From contig NW_024466459.1 of NCBI RefSeq assembly GCF_017591425.1, positions 8,618,001-8,682,000 of the forward strand: a stretch of DNA of 64,000 bases, in the 5' to 3' direction. Numbering within the stretch: the first letter of the stretch is position 1; every line of letters begins with the position of its first letter. Below the pieces are notes generated by a model. That model was not told the DNA's origin and did no database searches. It saw nothing but the letters and a program-made list of their open reading frames with translations. This DNA comes from Ochotona curzoniae. Its lineage: Eukaryota > Chordata > Mammalia > Lagomorpha > Ochotonidae. This document shows, piece by piece, positions 11,401-20,546 of this stretch. Made by a program: the position numbers and the translations under genes.

Positions 11401-14400
11401 CCCAGGTTACAAGCAGGGAGCTGGATGGGAAGCAGGGCTGCCAGGATTAGAACTGACGACCATATGGGATTCTGGCGCATTCAAGGCAAGGACTTTAGCC
11501 ACTATGCTATTGCACCGGGCCCACAAGCAGAGGTTTAATGTGCTATGCCATGACACCAGCCCCAACCCCAAACCCCGAACTCCTGGCCTGCATCCCATCC
11601 CGGAAGCTCACGGCAGCCACACCAGGCAGTATAGTTCTTAGAGAGCAGCCAATGGAGGTACCAAGAAGGCAGGCACCACTTTCAGGGTAGCTCAGGTTTG
11701 AGAGGGCGTACTGGGAGAGCAGCCTCTGAGCTGACCTTGAGCTTGGCTCTGAGTCCCTGTGTGCGACACCCTCCCCATGCCCAGCTGGGTGTGCTGGATT
11801 AGGAAGAGCTTAAGGGGCAGGCATTGCGCACGGTGAGGTAAGCTGCCGCCGTGTGGGACGTCAGAGTCCCGGCTGCAGTGCTCCGGGTCCAGCTTTCTGT
11901 GCCCTGGGAGGGCAGCAGCAGGTGTAAGCACTTGGGTTCCCACGCCTCGGGTGGGAGACCCAGCAGCGTTCCCAGCTTTGCAGGCATTTGAGAAATGAAC
12001 CAGCAGGTGGAGGATCTCTCATTTCCTCTCTCTGCCCTTACTTCTCTGTCAGCTCTGCCTTTCAAATTAATCTGACACCAAACAAAAGCTTCCCAGGTAC
12101 ACACGTCCACGGAGGCTTCAGCACACACTGTGTATGAGAGTCTAGCTGTGATGATGACAGGTGGCCTGGGACAGGTGACGGGGCCATCTGCAGCATCTCT
12201 TGAGTGCCTGGACCTCAGTCGTCCCTAGGGCTCCTGTGGTCCCTTCAGCCTCCATCTTGTAAAAACAGTGGCTTTGGACACACCACAAACCACCAGGCAA
12301 AACCAACAACAGAACGAAACAGGCAGGAATAGCATGCCATTAAGGAGAGGGCAACGACTGATGAACCTCCCTGTGTTAAACTCAGCCGGTTCTGCCGTCA
12401 TGCCAACTTTGCCGATGTGAACTTATGGTGAAATGTGACGTCACACTGTGTCACCCTGGCTTGTGGGCAGCAGACGAGCGTAGCACTGAGCAAGCTGCAT
12501 GCTCGCCAGACGCACCTCCTGCACACATGAGCGCCAGGTGCTAGATGTAAGCTGCAGGTGTCTTCGCCACCAGGCCAAACACCCGCAGCCCCGGAGAGTA
12601 CCTCCAAGCGTCTGCCGTCAGCCCAGCTTCCCATAAGCCCCGCGGCTCTGACTGCGTCCTTCTGCCCTGCCTGTCACTTTTCTGGACTCTCACGTCTCTC
12701 CTTATAGCAGTCATGGCCACACAGCATATTCTGCTTTATCCTGGTGATGCTGCAAACGAGCTGTGTGAGATCTGGCATTGTGGGATAACGGGCAGACGAG
12801 CCAGAGGCCTGGGGCAGGCACCCCTTTCCCTGTGGCAGCTAGAGCAAGTGACCAGAGACCAGGGCAGCTGAGAGCCCCTGGGGTGGACTGTGGCACCTGT
12901 GTCCCCTCCCCCACCACGGCCTTGTCCCGGCTTCTCAGAGCTCCCCAGGCTCCTGGGGTTGGAGCCACCTCATTCTGGTCTCTGCCTGCCTTGCAAGGAT
13001 GCCAGCACCTGGAGTTAAGACCCAACCTTACCCCCTAGGTCCTCATCTTGTTTCTGCAAAGGTCACAGACTGCAATAGGAACATGGCACAGAGTAGAGGT
13101 GGGAGGATCCTGATGGGGCACCAGCCTTCCCAAACGTCCCCACAACAGCCCCTGCAGTGGGCAGCTGGCAGAGCTGGGGTGAGGGCTTAGGCCCCCATGT
13201 CTCCATCACAGGGGCCCCCATGGTCCATGTTTCCATCCCTGGAGAAAGCCCCCAAATTGGCCCAAGCATGAGGCTGGGGAGGGCACAGCCAGAACCTCCA
13301 GGCCATGTGCACATGGCACCTGGGACAGAAAGGAATGCACAAGGCTACATGGAGGGCACTCTGGGCATCCCACCGGCTACTGGGCCACTTCAACATGACT
13401 TGCAGATTTGCACTGGGGTAGAGGTGGCACCATTTGGGGGGACAGGAGGAGGATAGCTTTCAGCCCCACCATGGTCTCCACAGATCTCCACCTGCTGGGC
13501 TCAGCCATCTGATCCTTTTACCCACAGAGCCATACCTGCCAGCGTTCACTCCGCCAGGCCATCCAGCAACATCAGCATTTCAGTCACCTGTTCAACCTCT
13601 CGGTTCCCGTGCTGCTATGGGGAGGCCTCCTCAGCCCCACGCTCTGGGACACACTGAGCCAGCACAGAGCGCCTTACGGCTGGCAGGGCCTCTCCCGCCA
13701 AGGTCAGCAGGTCCCTTCCTCCTGTTCTTGACCCTGAGGACAGGGTGGGTGTGTAAGCCAAGCCTCCTGCCAATCACCAGGGGCTCAGGGAAGGTGCCCA
13801 GTGGTTCTGGCCATTCTGGGGCCATCCCTTGGGCAGAGGGACTACAGTGACCAGGACACAGGACTCTGGCCAGCCACTGCTGCACTTGGGTGGGGCCAGG
13901 TGAGGTCCAGACAAGCACTGGGGAGGCCCTGAGGATACGGGTGGACGGCCCAGAGGGCAAGGTGCACTCCTTCTCACAGCACCCCGCCCCTCCCCACCAT
14001 AGCCATCACCTCCACCCTGCAGCTCCTGAACAATTCTGAGAGCGCAGAGCTGTTGGCCGCCTTCAAGAAGCACCCGCGGTCCTGTATCCGCTGCGCCGTG
14101 GTAGGAAATGGGGGAATCCTGAACGGGTCCAGCCAGGGCCGGAACATTGATGCACACGACTATGTGTTCAGGTATGCAGGGCCGGGCTGTCTGCGTGGGC
14201 ATGGCAGGGGCAGGCTTGACAACAGCGGTAGACCCTGAGGAAGGGGCACAGGTGCCCACGCAGGCAGATGCCCACACAGGCTGAGCCGTCCACAGAGCAG
14301 CCCCCCAAAGGCTGCACGTGTGAGGCTCGGGCAGGCCACGGGGTGGGGTGCAGGTGCTACAGCGAGGTCCCAGAGATGGAACCAAGCAGCCTGGCAGGAC

Positions 14401-17400
14401 TGCTTTTGTGCCAGACTCAACGGTGCTGTGATCGAAGGCTTCAAGAAGGACGTGGGTAGCAAGATCTCCTTCTATGGCTTCACTGTGAACACCATGAAGA
14501 ACTCGCTCATCACCTACTCGAAACTGGGCTTCACTTCAATACCCCAAGGACAGGTGGGCCCCTGCTGGGCTGCGTCTGGGGTCCCTTCACTGGGGTGGGT
14601 CTTGGGTGAGTGGACGCAGCAGGTGTGTTAGGGTCTCAACTGTGCCAGCTGGAGCCTGGGAGCCCCCTCCTCAGAGCCTTGGGTAGCACAGGAGATGAAC
14701 AGTTCCTAGTCACTATTTTTCTTTAAGATGTATTTGAAAGGCAGGATTAGAGAGAGGGAAGGATAGGAAAAAAAAAAAAAAAAAAAAGATTTTGCACCCA
14801 TTAGTTCATTCCCCAAATGGCGACAACAGCTAGGGATGGGTCAGGTGGAAGCCGGAGCCAGGAATTCCATCTGTGCCTCCCACATGGGTGCAAAGCCCCG
14901 AGTGCTCAGGGTCAGCCTCTACTGCTTTCTCAGGCACATTAGCAGGGAGCTGGATAGGAAGTAGAGCTGCCAGGACTTGAACTGGTGCCCATGTGGGATG
15001 CTGTGCTAACCTCCTGCAGCATAACATGAGCCTGGTGCCCCTTCTTCCTTCGAATCAGCATCAAGGCCAGGATCCCACTCAGACGGCCCCGCTCACAGCT
15101 CCTGCTCTCCTGCGCCATCAGCATGATGTAGCTGGCACTGGGAGAGGCTACACATTGCCCCTGCTGGCCGCAGCTTAGTCCTGGCCACGGACAGGGCTGC
15201 CACAGCATGCCTGTGTCTAGATGGCCAAGCAGAGACCCAAGCAAGATCAGGAACATAGCTGGCCACAGCCACCCAGCTAGTCCTCCCACCCCTACTCTGC
15301 CCTTGACCAAAGCCGCGAGTGTTCGCATTTGCCTGCACTACCCACCAGAAGAGCCTTGGGGACCTTTTGTGCCCTGTTAGGAAACCGAGCGTCAGAGAGG
15401 ACGGTGAGTCGAGGCTGCTCTAGGGGCTCTTGGTACCCCCATGCCTCTCCCCTCCAGTGCCCCAGAGAGGGGCATCTACCTCGGCTGGGTGGGATTGCCA
15501 GCACCTACCTGCTGGTCACTCAGTGGGGTCCTGGCCACAAGCTCTGTTCACTGGGCCAGAGTCGAGCCTCTCATAGCTGCTGAGGGCACAAACTTCAGAA
15601 TGCCGATGCGAGAGGGATTATGGGAGCAGCTCAGGGCTTTGGGTCTCCCAGACTGTGAGCTGCATGGGCAAGCTTCCTCAGAGGCGAGGTGGCCAACAGC
15701 AGGTCCCTTCCACCAGTGTGACAGCTGACCTCACCCAGGCCCAGCTCCTTTCCGTGCTAGGCAATCACCCCTCCACTCTGCACTTACTGTTCATTAGAGA
15801 AATTCCATGCATGGGTCGCCACATCCAGGCCACCGACAAGGGCACGGCAGCTGGGCACCCCCTCTCAGAGGGCAGGATTCTGAGGAACTGTGGCACATGG
15901 GGGATGTACCCTTTGGGGCAGGGCTGTCCCCTCTGAGCAGGAGCGCCCCTGTGGCCTTATTGCCTCCCCCTGCCCCAGAGCTCAGCGTCTCCACCACCCC
16001 GACAGGACCTCCGCTATATTTTCATCCCCTCCGACATGCGCGACTACTTGATGCTGAGGTCGGCTATCCTGGGTGTGCCTGTGCCTGAGGGCCGGGATAA
16101 AGCGGACAGGTGAGCAGGACTCGGTGGGAGGCCTTGGAGACTGGCGGTCCCCCAGGTAGTATCCTTGGTGTTAGGGAATTCTGCTGTCTGCCTGGCCTTC
16201 TAGTCCCAGGAAGTCTCCTGGTGGGGTGAGCAGGACTGGCTCCCATCTGTGACCAACCCAGGTGCCAGCTGCCCCAGGACACAGCCAGGCAGCCCGAGCT
16301 GGGCCTTCTGTGCTGAGCGCCCAGCTCACAGAGCAAGGCCAGTGTCCCACTGCCTTGTCCCAGCCTCCGCCCCTCTCCTCCTCCCCCCCAGGGCCCGGCC
16401 CAAGCCCTGGGACCCATGTGCCAGGAACAAAGGACACTTTATCTTCTCTGTCTCACTCTCCCAGGCAGTGGTCAGTAGCCGGGCCTGGGCCCAACTCCTT
16501 TGAACCCTGTCTGGCATCTGGGCCTCCTCCCTGTGGATTTGGGACAATCCCAGCATCCTCTGCCCAGGCCACTAAGAGGACACAGCCACCTCTCCAGTGT
16601 CCCGCTCCCCAGAGCCCCCAAAGCCAGGCCCACCTCTGGCCGCCACCGCCCCCCAGAGCTGGGTGGGGTAGAGAGGGGTGGGGGTACCTGCGCAGCGCCC
16701 CACCCCCACCCGCCCCCACCCGCAGATGATGATCCAACAATTGCTGCTGCCAGGCGCTGCTGTCACCAGGGTGGGCTTTGTGACAGGGGTGGGCCTCGGC
16801 TCTCCGGGAGGCACCCCTCCGCGCCCTTGGGTGGGACGACGCCTCCCCAACACCAATGAGCTCCCCCTCCCACACCCCCAGTCCGTCCCCCACCCAGTCC
16901 CCCTCCCAGTCCCGATCCAACAACATCGTCGCCCAGCAGCCCTACGGGAGCTCGGGAGGCTCGAACCCCTCCCCGTCGCCCACCCGCGGGGGCACCTCCT
17001 CCCGGCCCCCCTCCCACCCGCCCACGCCCACCACCTCGCAGCCCTCCTCGCGGGCGTCCTCCCTCACCCCCAGCCCCCACATCCAGCATGTGCCGCGAGG
17101 CGGCAGCGGCGGCGGCCAGCTGCCCACCCCGCCGCCCTCCAAGTCGCCCTCGCAGTCGGGCCTGAAGGCGCTGTCCCGCAACCCGTCGCTCACGCCCCCG
17201 GCGCCCTTCGCCGGCAGGTCGCTCTCGCAGAGCCCCGCGACCTCGGCCTCCTACATCGGCCCGGTGCGGGGCATCCCGTCCTACATCGCCCCCTACGTGC
17301 CTCGCTTCCTGAAGGAGCCGCCCTTTTTCGAGCCGCCCACTGCGCCCCTGCCCCAGAACCGCTGCTTCCCGTGCGCCTTCCCCTGCCCGCGCCCGGAGCC

Positions 17401-20055
17401 GCCGCCGCCCCCGGCCTCGCTCTACTTCCCGCTGCTGCCCCCGCCGCCGCACGACCCGCAGTCCACCTGCTCCTTCCAGACGCCGCCGGCCCTCTTCACC
17501 CCGCCCTCGTCACTGTCCTACTGCCCGCCCATGGAGGTGCTGCTGCGCGGGAAGCCGCACGTGGTGCCCTCGGTGCTGCCCGCCACCTTCTACACGCCCT
17601 TCTCTCGCTACTACTCGCAGCCGCGGCCACGCCGCACCCTGACGCGCCGCCGCCCCAGCGCCTTCCCCCTGCCCGCGCTGCCCAACCTGTCCTACGACAG
17701 CCCTGGACGCTCTGTCCATTTCTACCGTGGCTCTTAGGCCTGCCGTCTATTTCGGACCCGAAACCTCTGCCAGGAAGTTCAAGCTGCTTCATCCAGCCTT
17801 CATCAGCTACTTGAAGGAGAGGTAAGGGGCTGGTGGGTGGCCGCCCCCAGCGCCCAAGGCAGCCAGGGCCGGTAGGGGCCTGGGGCAGAGTCCTGGTCTC
17901 CAGCCTGAGCAGGTAGGGGTAGCCCTACCCCACCTGTGCTAAGGCCAGAGCATTCCCTGTTAGGCCTAACACCTTGGGGCACGATCAACAGGAAATGCAC
18001 AGGAAACCCCCAAGGTAGTTTGTTAATTTACTTACTGGGGACTGTTCACCTGGAGAAGGCCAGGTGTGGGCAGCCACAGGTGTTGGGTGGGCGGGCACGC
18101 CGGAGCTTTCCACAGCTGAGAAGCCCAAACCTGCCAGCCCAGGCAGTCCATCTCCCTCCCTGCCTTCCTCCTCCTGCACTCTCTTTAAGATCCCCAAATG
18201 GCCCAAGCTGGGCCAGGCCAAAGCCGCTAACCTGGAACTCCATCCCAGTCTCCCACCACACTTTCCCAGATGAATTAGCACGGAGCTTAACTGGAGGTGG
18301 AGCCACTGGGCTTCCCATGGCTGCTTACACCGCAGCCACCCCTCCCCCTGACTTCATGATGCTGGGGTGGTCACAGCTCAGAGGGTGAGGGCTGAGCCAC
18401 CACGTGACCCCAGGCCGGGTCAGAACCCAGGCTCTCCACTCGCTGTCCCCCATCCTGCTGGGGCAGGCAGGACATGCCCATACCGCTGCCCTTGGCACTG
18501 TGGTCACTGAGTGACGGGGGCCTGCAGGAAGGGGAAGGGCACAGCCTCCTCCAGCCAGGGAGCTCTGCTCTTCATGCATGTTTTTCTTTTTATAGACTTT
18601 ATGTGAAAGAGAGAGATCTTCCCCCTGCTGGCTCACTCTCCCCAAATGGCCCCCAGCATCCAGAGCTGGACCAGTAAGCAGCCAGCAGCTTTTTCTCTGG
18701 GTCTCCCATGCCTTTCCTTTGCTGTGTCTCTTGCAGGTTTTTGAAATCACACTTGATCCACACGAAATTCAGTAACATATACATGCCTTCGACCGGGGCC
18801 ATCATGCTGATGACAGCACTGCACACCTGTGACCAGGTGAGAGGGCTTCTTGCCTACACACTAAGGGAACCAAGCCCACCCTTCCCCAGGCTGGTGCTGG
18901 GCCCACCCGGACTTGGCTCCCGTGGCCACCAGCCTAGCGCTTGCCCCTTTCAGCCTCTTCTCCAGGGAAGCCCCTTCCTGCCTTAACCGAGGCTCTTCCT
19001 GAAGCAGAATCTTCCAGAAAGGACAGGAGACTTCTGCCACGGGATGTTGCCTGTGCAAGCTGTGGAGGCAGGCATTGAATAGCAGGGCTCAAGTTTGGGC
19101 TGTGCACCTGCCCTGAAGCCAGGAGCAGGGCTGCAGGGCAAACGCCACACTGGCCTTTTGCCTTCTCTCAGTTTGTTGCTTTTCAGTTTTGCAAGATTTA
19201 TTTTACTTGAAAGAACTACAGAGAGGGAGACAAGTCTCCTATCAGCTGGTTCACTCCTCAAATGGCTGCAACAGCCAGAGTTGGGATGGTCTGAAGCCAG
19301 GAGCCAGGCGCTTCTCCCATGTGGGAGACCCACATGGGTGCAGGGTCCAAAGACTTAAGCCATTCCCTACTGCCTTCCCAGGCTATAAGCAGGGAGCTGG
19401 ATGGGGAGTGGAGCAGCTGGGACTTGAACCAGCACCCAAATGGGATGTCAACACCACAGGTGGAGGTTTAGCCTGATACCCCATGATGCTGGGGGTGGGT
19501 GATGGGACCCCCTCCTCCCAGATTCAACGTGATCTCTCAGCTCACTGTCTTAGGGGTTCACACCTTCACCCTTGCATCTAGAGACTGTAGCTCTAGACTT
19601 GCATCTCAGCTCTGCCACCCACTAGCCCTGGCTCAGGGACATGCCTCATCACCCCTGTAAGCCGGTCTCCCCATTTGTTCCATGGAATCAGACCTAAAGT
19701 TGGAGGGGCCAATGAGGCAGTGTGTGGAGCCTGTGTTGTTAATGGTTCACGCGGTGACCACCTCCCTGGAGGGCAGGGTGGGGATGGGGGCACCTTACCT
19801 TCCAGGATTCACCTCCCCTCCCCAGTCTGCTTGCACTTCCTTGCAGCTCAATAACTGCTAACCCAATGACTGGCTCTCCGTGTCCAGGTCAGTGCCTATG
19901 GGTTTATCACACACAACTACAAGAAATACTCTAACCACTATTACGACCGGAAGAAGAAGCCCCTGAAATTCTACGCAAACCATGACCTGCTGCTGGAAGC
20001 CTCCCTGTGGAGGGACCTGCACAAGGCAGGCATCCTGTGGCTGTACCGGCGCTGA
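8230..20055 (+). CDS. ST6GALNAC2: ST6GALNAC2, alpha-N-acetylgalactosaminide alpha-2,6-sialyltransferase 2 (nine coding exons, span)
   Basis: This Golgi type II membrane enzyme transfers sialic acid from CMP-sialic acid in alpha-2,6 linkage to the GalNAc of O-glycans (GT29 family). Nine exons with canonical GT/AG ends join in one frame: 8230-8357, 10459-10519, 13528-13702, 14003-14171, 14415-14553, 16006-16109, 17738-17821, 18737-18836 and 19888-20055. They total 1128 nt, or 375 residues, against 374 in human. A short cytoplasmic tail is followed by a membrane anchor (about residues 13-31) and a divergent stem. The L-sialylmotif spans exons 4-5 ([15 protein letters not shown]...), the S-sialylmotif spans exons 8-9 ([19 protein letters not shown]), and the VS motif H-x4-E is HDLLLE in exon 9. 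The start codon has G at -3 and lies in a CpG-rich promoter. The poly(A) signal is at 20541. The paralogue ST6GALNAC1 would be expected left of the window. Identity is near certain; exon 2 is the least certain part. Confidence 0.95.
9024..9270 (-). mobile_element. C-repeat SINE in ST6GALNAC2 intron 1
   Basis: TTTGAAAGGCAGAGTTACAG, GGTCCCAAGGCTATGGGCCG and ACTACACTGGCCCCAAT at the head end. Confidence 0.88.
10459..10519 (+). CDS. ST6GALNAC2: ST6GALNAC2 coding exon 2 (stem region)
   Basis: A 61-nt exon between acceptor TTTCCCAG and donor AAAG|GTATGC. In the frame set by exon 1 it reads [21 protein letters not shown]. Human has RDTTSFEAFFQ... here, so only the first residues match; the stem is known to vary. 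The length and phase are right to restore the frame in exon 3. Confidence 0.7.
10565..10622 (+). repeat. Short G-rich tandem repeat in ST6GALNAC2 intron 2
   Basis: Three copies of a GGGGATGAGGGCG-like unit, directly downstream of exon 2. Confidence 0.7.
10935..11160 (-). mobile_element. C-repeat SINE in ST6GALNAC2 intron 2
   Basis: TTTTTGAAAGGGTGAATGAC, GGCTCACTCCCCAAGTGGC and CATCCGGGGAGTTGGCTCAG. Confidence 0.78.
11200..11522 (-). mobile_element. C-repeat SINE, young pika-type, full length
   Basis: AGATCTTCCATCTACTGATT, TTAGAACTGACGACCATATG and CTATTGCACCGGGCCC at the head. Confidence 0.92.
11815..12075 (+). mobile_element. C-repeat SINE in ST6GALNAC2 intron 2
   Basis: GGCAGGCATTGCGCACGGTG head, AAATGAACCAGCAGGTGGAG and a TGCCTTTCAAATTAATC end. 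Confidence 0.78.
12076..13527. other. ST6GALNAC2 intron 2, right part
   Basis: Unique sequence with no SINE and no recognisable exon; only short chance frames. Confidence 0.5.
13528..13702 (+). CDS. ST6GALNAC2: ST6GALNAC2 coding exon 3
   Basis: Follows acceptor TTTTACCCACAG and ends CGCCAAG|GTCAGC. Reads [18 protein letters not shown] then [15 protein letters not shown] and [11 protein letters not shown], close to the human FNLSIPVLLWGD and APYGWRGLSHQ blocks. An alternative acceptor two bases downstream would need another frame in exon 2. Confidence 0.9.
14003..14171 (+). CDS. ST6GALNAC2: ST6GALNAC2 coding exon 4 (first half of L-sialylmotif)
   Basis: Acceptor ACCATAG, donor TTCAG|GTATGC. 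Contains [15 protein letters not shown] and [10 protein letters not shown], the CMP-sialic acid binding L-motif. The motif Cys (RCAVVGN) forms the conserved disulfide with the S-motif in GT29 enzymes. Confidence 0.95.
14415..14553 (+). CDS. ST6GALNAC2: ST6GALNAC2 coding exon 5 (second half of L-sialylmotif)
   Basis: Acceptor GTGCCAG, donor GGACAG|GTGGGC. Reads [19 protein letters not shown], then [20 protein letters not shown], then TSIPQGQ. This aligns without gaps to the remembered human protein. Confidence 0.95.
14718..15042 (-). mobile_element. C-repeat SINE in ST6GALNAC2 intron 5
   Basis: TTTGAAAGGCAGGATTAGAG, an inserted run of about 20 A at 14768-14787, TTCATTCCCCAAATGGCGAC and ATGAGCCTGGTGCCCC. 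Confidence 0.88.
16006..16109 (+). CDS. ST6GALNAC2: ST6GALNAC2 coding exon 6
   Basis: Acceptor CCCGACAG, donor GGACAG|GTGAGC. Encodes [20 protein letters not shown] and [15 protein letters not shown], matching the human exon block. Confidence 0.95.
16726..16765 (+). repeat. Dispersed motif, copy B (shared with 2236-2280)
   Basis: GATGATGATCCAACAATTGC followed by TGCTGCCAGGCGCTGCTG, just after CCCACCCGCAG, which looks like a splice acceptor. It lies 130 bases before the unnamed open frame at 16856. It could be the remains of an upstream exon or an old repeat. Confidence 0.5.
16856..17737 (+). CDS. Unnamed proline/serine-rich open reading frame, 293 codons, inside ST6GALNAC2 intron 6
   Basis: I do not recognise this protein. 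The frame begins [19 protein letters not shown] and stops at a TAG whose AG is also the acceptor of ST6GALNAC2 exon 7. Residues 1 to about 125 are Ser/Pro/Thr-rich with SPSQS-type repeats. Then comes a tract with aromatic and basic residues ([20 protein letters not shown]) and Cys-containing Pro-rich stretches ([11 protein letters not shown]). The C-terminus is basic ([10 protein letters not shown]). In a sampled 45-codon stretch nearly every third position is G or C, while about 40 percent of first positions are A or T; that contrast is typical of real mammalian coding sequence. There is no signal peptide or membrane span. The first upstream in-frame stop is at 16781-16783, and the ATG context is weak (C at -3), so an upstream spliced exon is possible. 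It could be an intronic single-exon gene, a retrocopy or a decaying exon. Confidence 0.42.
   Translation: MSSPSHTPSPSPTQSPSQSRSNNIVAQQPYGSSGGSNPSPSPTRGGTSSRPPSHPPTPTTSQPSSRASSLTPSPHIQHVPRGGSGGGQLPTPPPSKSPSQSGLKALSRNPSLTPPAPFAGRSLSQSPATSASYIGPVRGIPSYIAPYVPRFLKEPPFFEPPTAPLPQNRCFPCAFPCPRPEPPPPPASLYFPLLPPPPHDPQSTCSFQTPPALFTPPSSLSYCPPMEVLLRGKPHVVPSVLPATFYTPFSRYYSQPRPRRTLTRRRPSAFPLPALPNLSYDSPGRSVHFYRGS
17738..17821 (+). CDS. ST6GALNAC2: ST6GALNAC2 coding exon 7
   Basis: Acceptor GTGGCTCTTAG, donor GAGAG|GTAAGG. Encodes [20 protein letters not shown] then FISYLKER, matching human AYFGPEASASKFKLLHPDFI. Its acceptor AG forms the stop codon of the open frame ending at 17737. Confidence 0.93.
18185..18350 (-). 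mobile_element. C-repeat SINE fragment in ST6GALNAC2 intron 7
   Basis: TCCCCAAATGGCCCAAGCTG and TGAATTAGCACGGAGCTTAA; worn and truncated. Confidence 0.6.
18588..18705 (-). mobile_element. C-repeat SINE fragment close to ST6GALNAC2 exon 8
   Basis: TATAGACTTTATGTGAAAG, GGCTCACTCTCCCCAAATGG and TTTTTCTCTGGGTCTCCCAT. It ends about 30 bases before the exon 8 acceptor. Confidence 0.65.
18737..18836 (+). CDS. ST6GALNAC2: ST6GALNAC2 coding exon 8 (S-sialylmotif)
   Basis: Acceptor GTCTCTTGCAG, donor GACCAG|GTGAGA. Encodes [14 protein letters not shown] then [19 protein letters not shown], the S-motif that contacts donor and acceptor substrates and supplies the second disulfide Cys (HTCDQ). Confidence 0.95.
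19188..19490 (-). mobile_element. C-repeat SINE in ST6GALNAC2 intron 8
   Basis: AAGATTTATTTTACTTGAAA, GGTTCACTCCTCAAATGGC and CTTGAACCAGCACCCAAATG. Confidence 0.88.
19888..20055 (+). CDS. ST6GALNAC2: ST6GALNAC2 coding exon 9 and stop
   Basis: Acceptor CGTGTCCAG. Encodes [20 protein letters not shown], then [20 protein letters not shown] and [15 protein letters not shown], then TGA. Motif III (H-Y-Y-D type) and the VS motif HDLLLE are both present, so the catalytic domain is complete. Confidence 0.95.
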   Translation, partial: VSAYGFITHNYKKYSNHYYDRKKKPLKFYANHDLLLEASLWRDLHKAGILWLYRR

Positions 20056-20540
20056 TCCCACAGCACGCAGTGTGGCCACAAGCCCTTCACTGCGCCCTTC
20101 AACCCCAGAGTGCAACCTTTAGCTCCCTTGACCATCTCCTGTCGGAAGGCACACTGTTCACCCGTGCTGTGCAGGATACCCAATCCGACTGCCAATTCAT
20201 CCAAGGAAAATCTGTGGATCTGAGACACCTCGGCCTTGGCCAAGGAAGAGGGGAACCACCCTGTTTGATCTTTCTACTCTCCTTCCCATGAGGTACACCT
20301 GGCGAGGGGCAGGTGAGCCTTAGAGCAGGGCATCGTCCGGCTAGCACTGGTGCCTACAGGAATGTCAATGGGACAACACAGCCTGTGGACCACTATCGTA
20401 GCCGACACTCCCCACACACAGCCCCCACAGGAAGCTCACCAACTTTAAGAAAACCTTAAGAACCTTCAACAACTTTACTTCTGCTCCTCGAAACCAGATA
20501 CAGTGGGCTAAGCAGAGGCAGAGCGTTATCTGAGGTGTTT

Positions 20541-20546
20541 AATAAA
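20541..20546 (+). terminator. ST6GALNAC2: Poly(A) signal AATAAA of ST6GALNAC2
   Basis: AATAAA in GGTGTTTAATAAAGCATGG, 485 bases after the stop codon. A TG-rich stretch follows (TTTTGTCTGCTGGTGGG), as expected of a downstream element. It is the first AATAAA after the stop. Confidence 0.75.

Noticed and set aside
16763..17452. Antisense 229-codon Arg/Gly-rich frame
   Set aside because: Mirror image of the Pro-rich frame; no independent codon bias.
16678..17814. A longer 378-codon frame on the same strand over the unnamed intronic frame
   Set aside because: It lacks the third-position G/C pattern and gives Pro/Ala/Arg low-complexity text. It stays open because the real frame beside it has few A/T bases at third positions.
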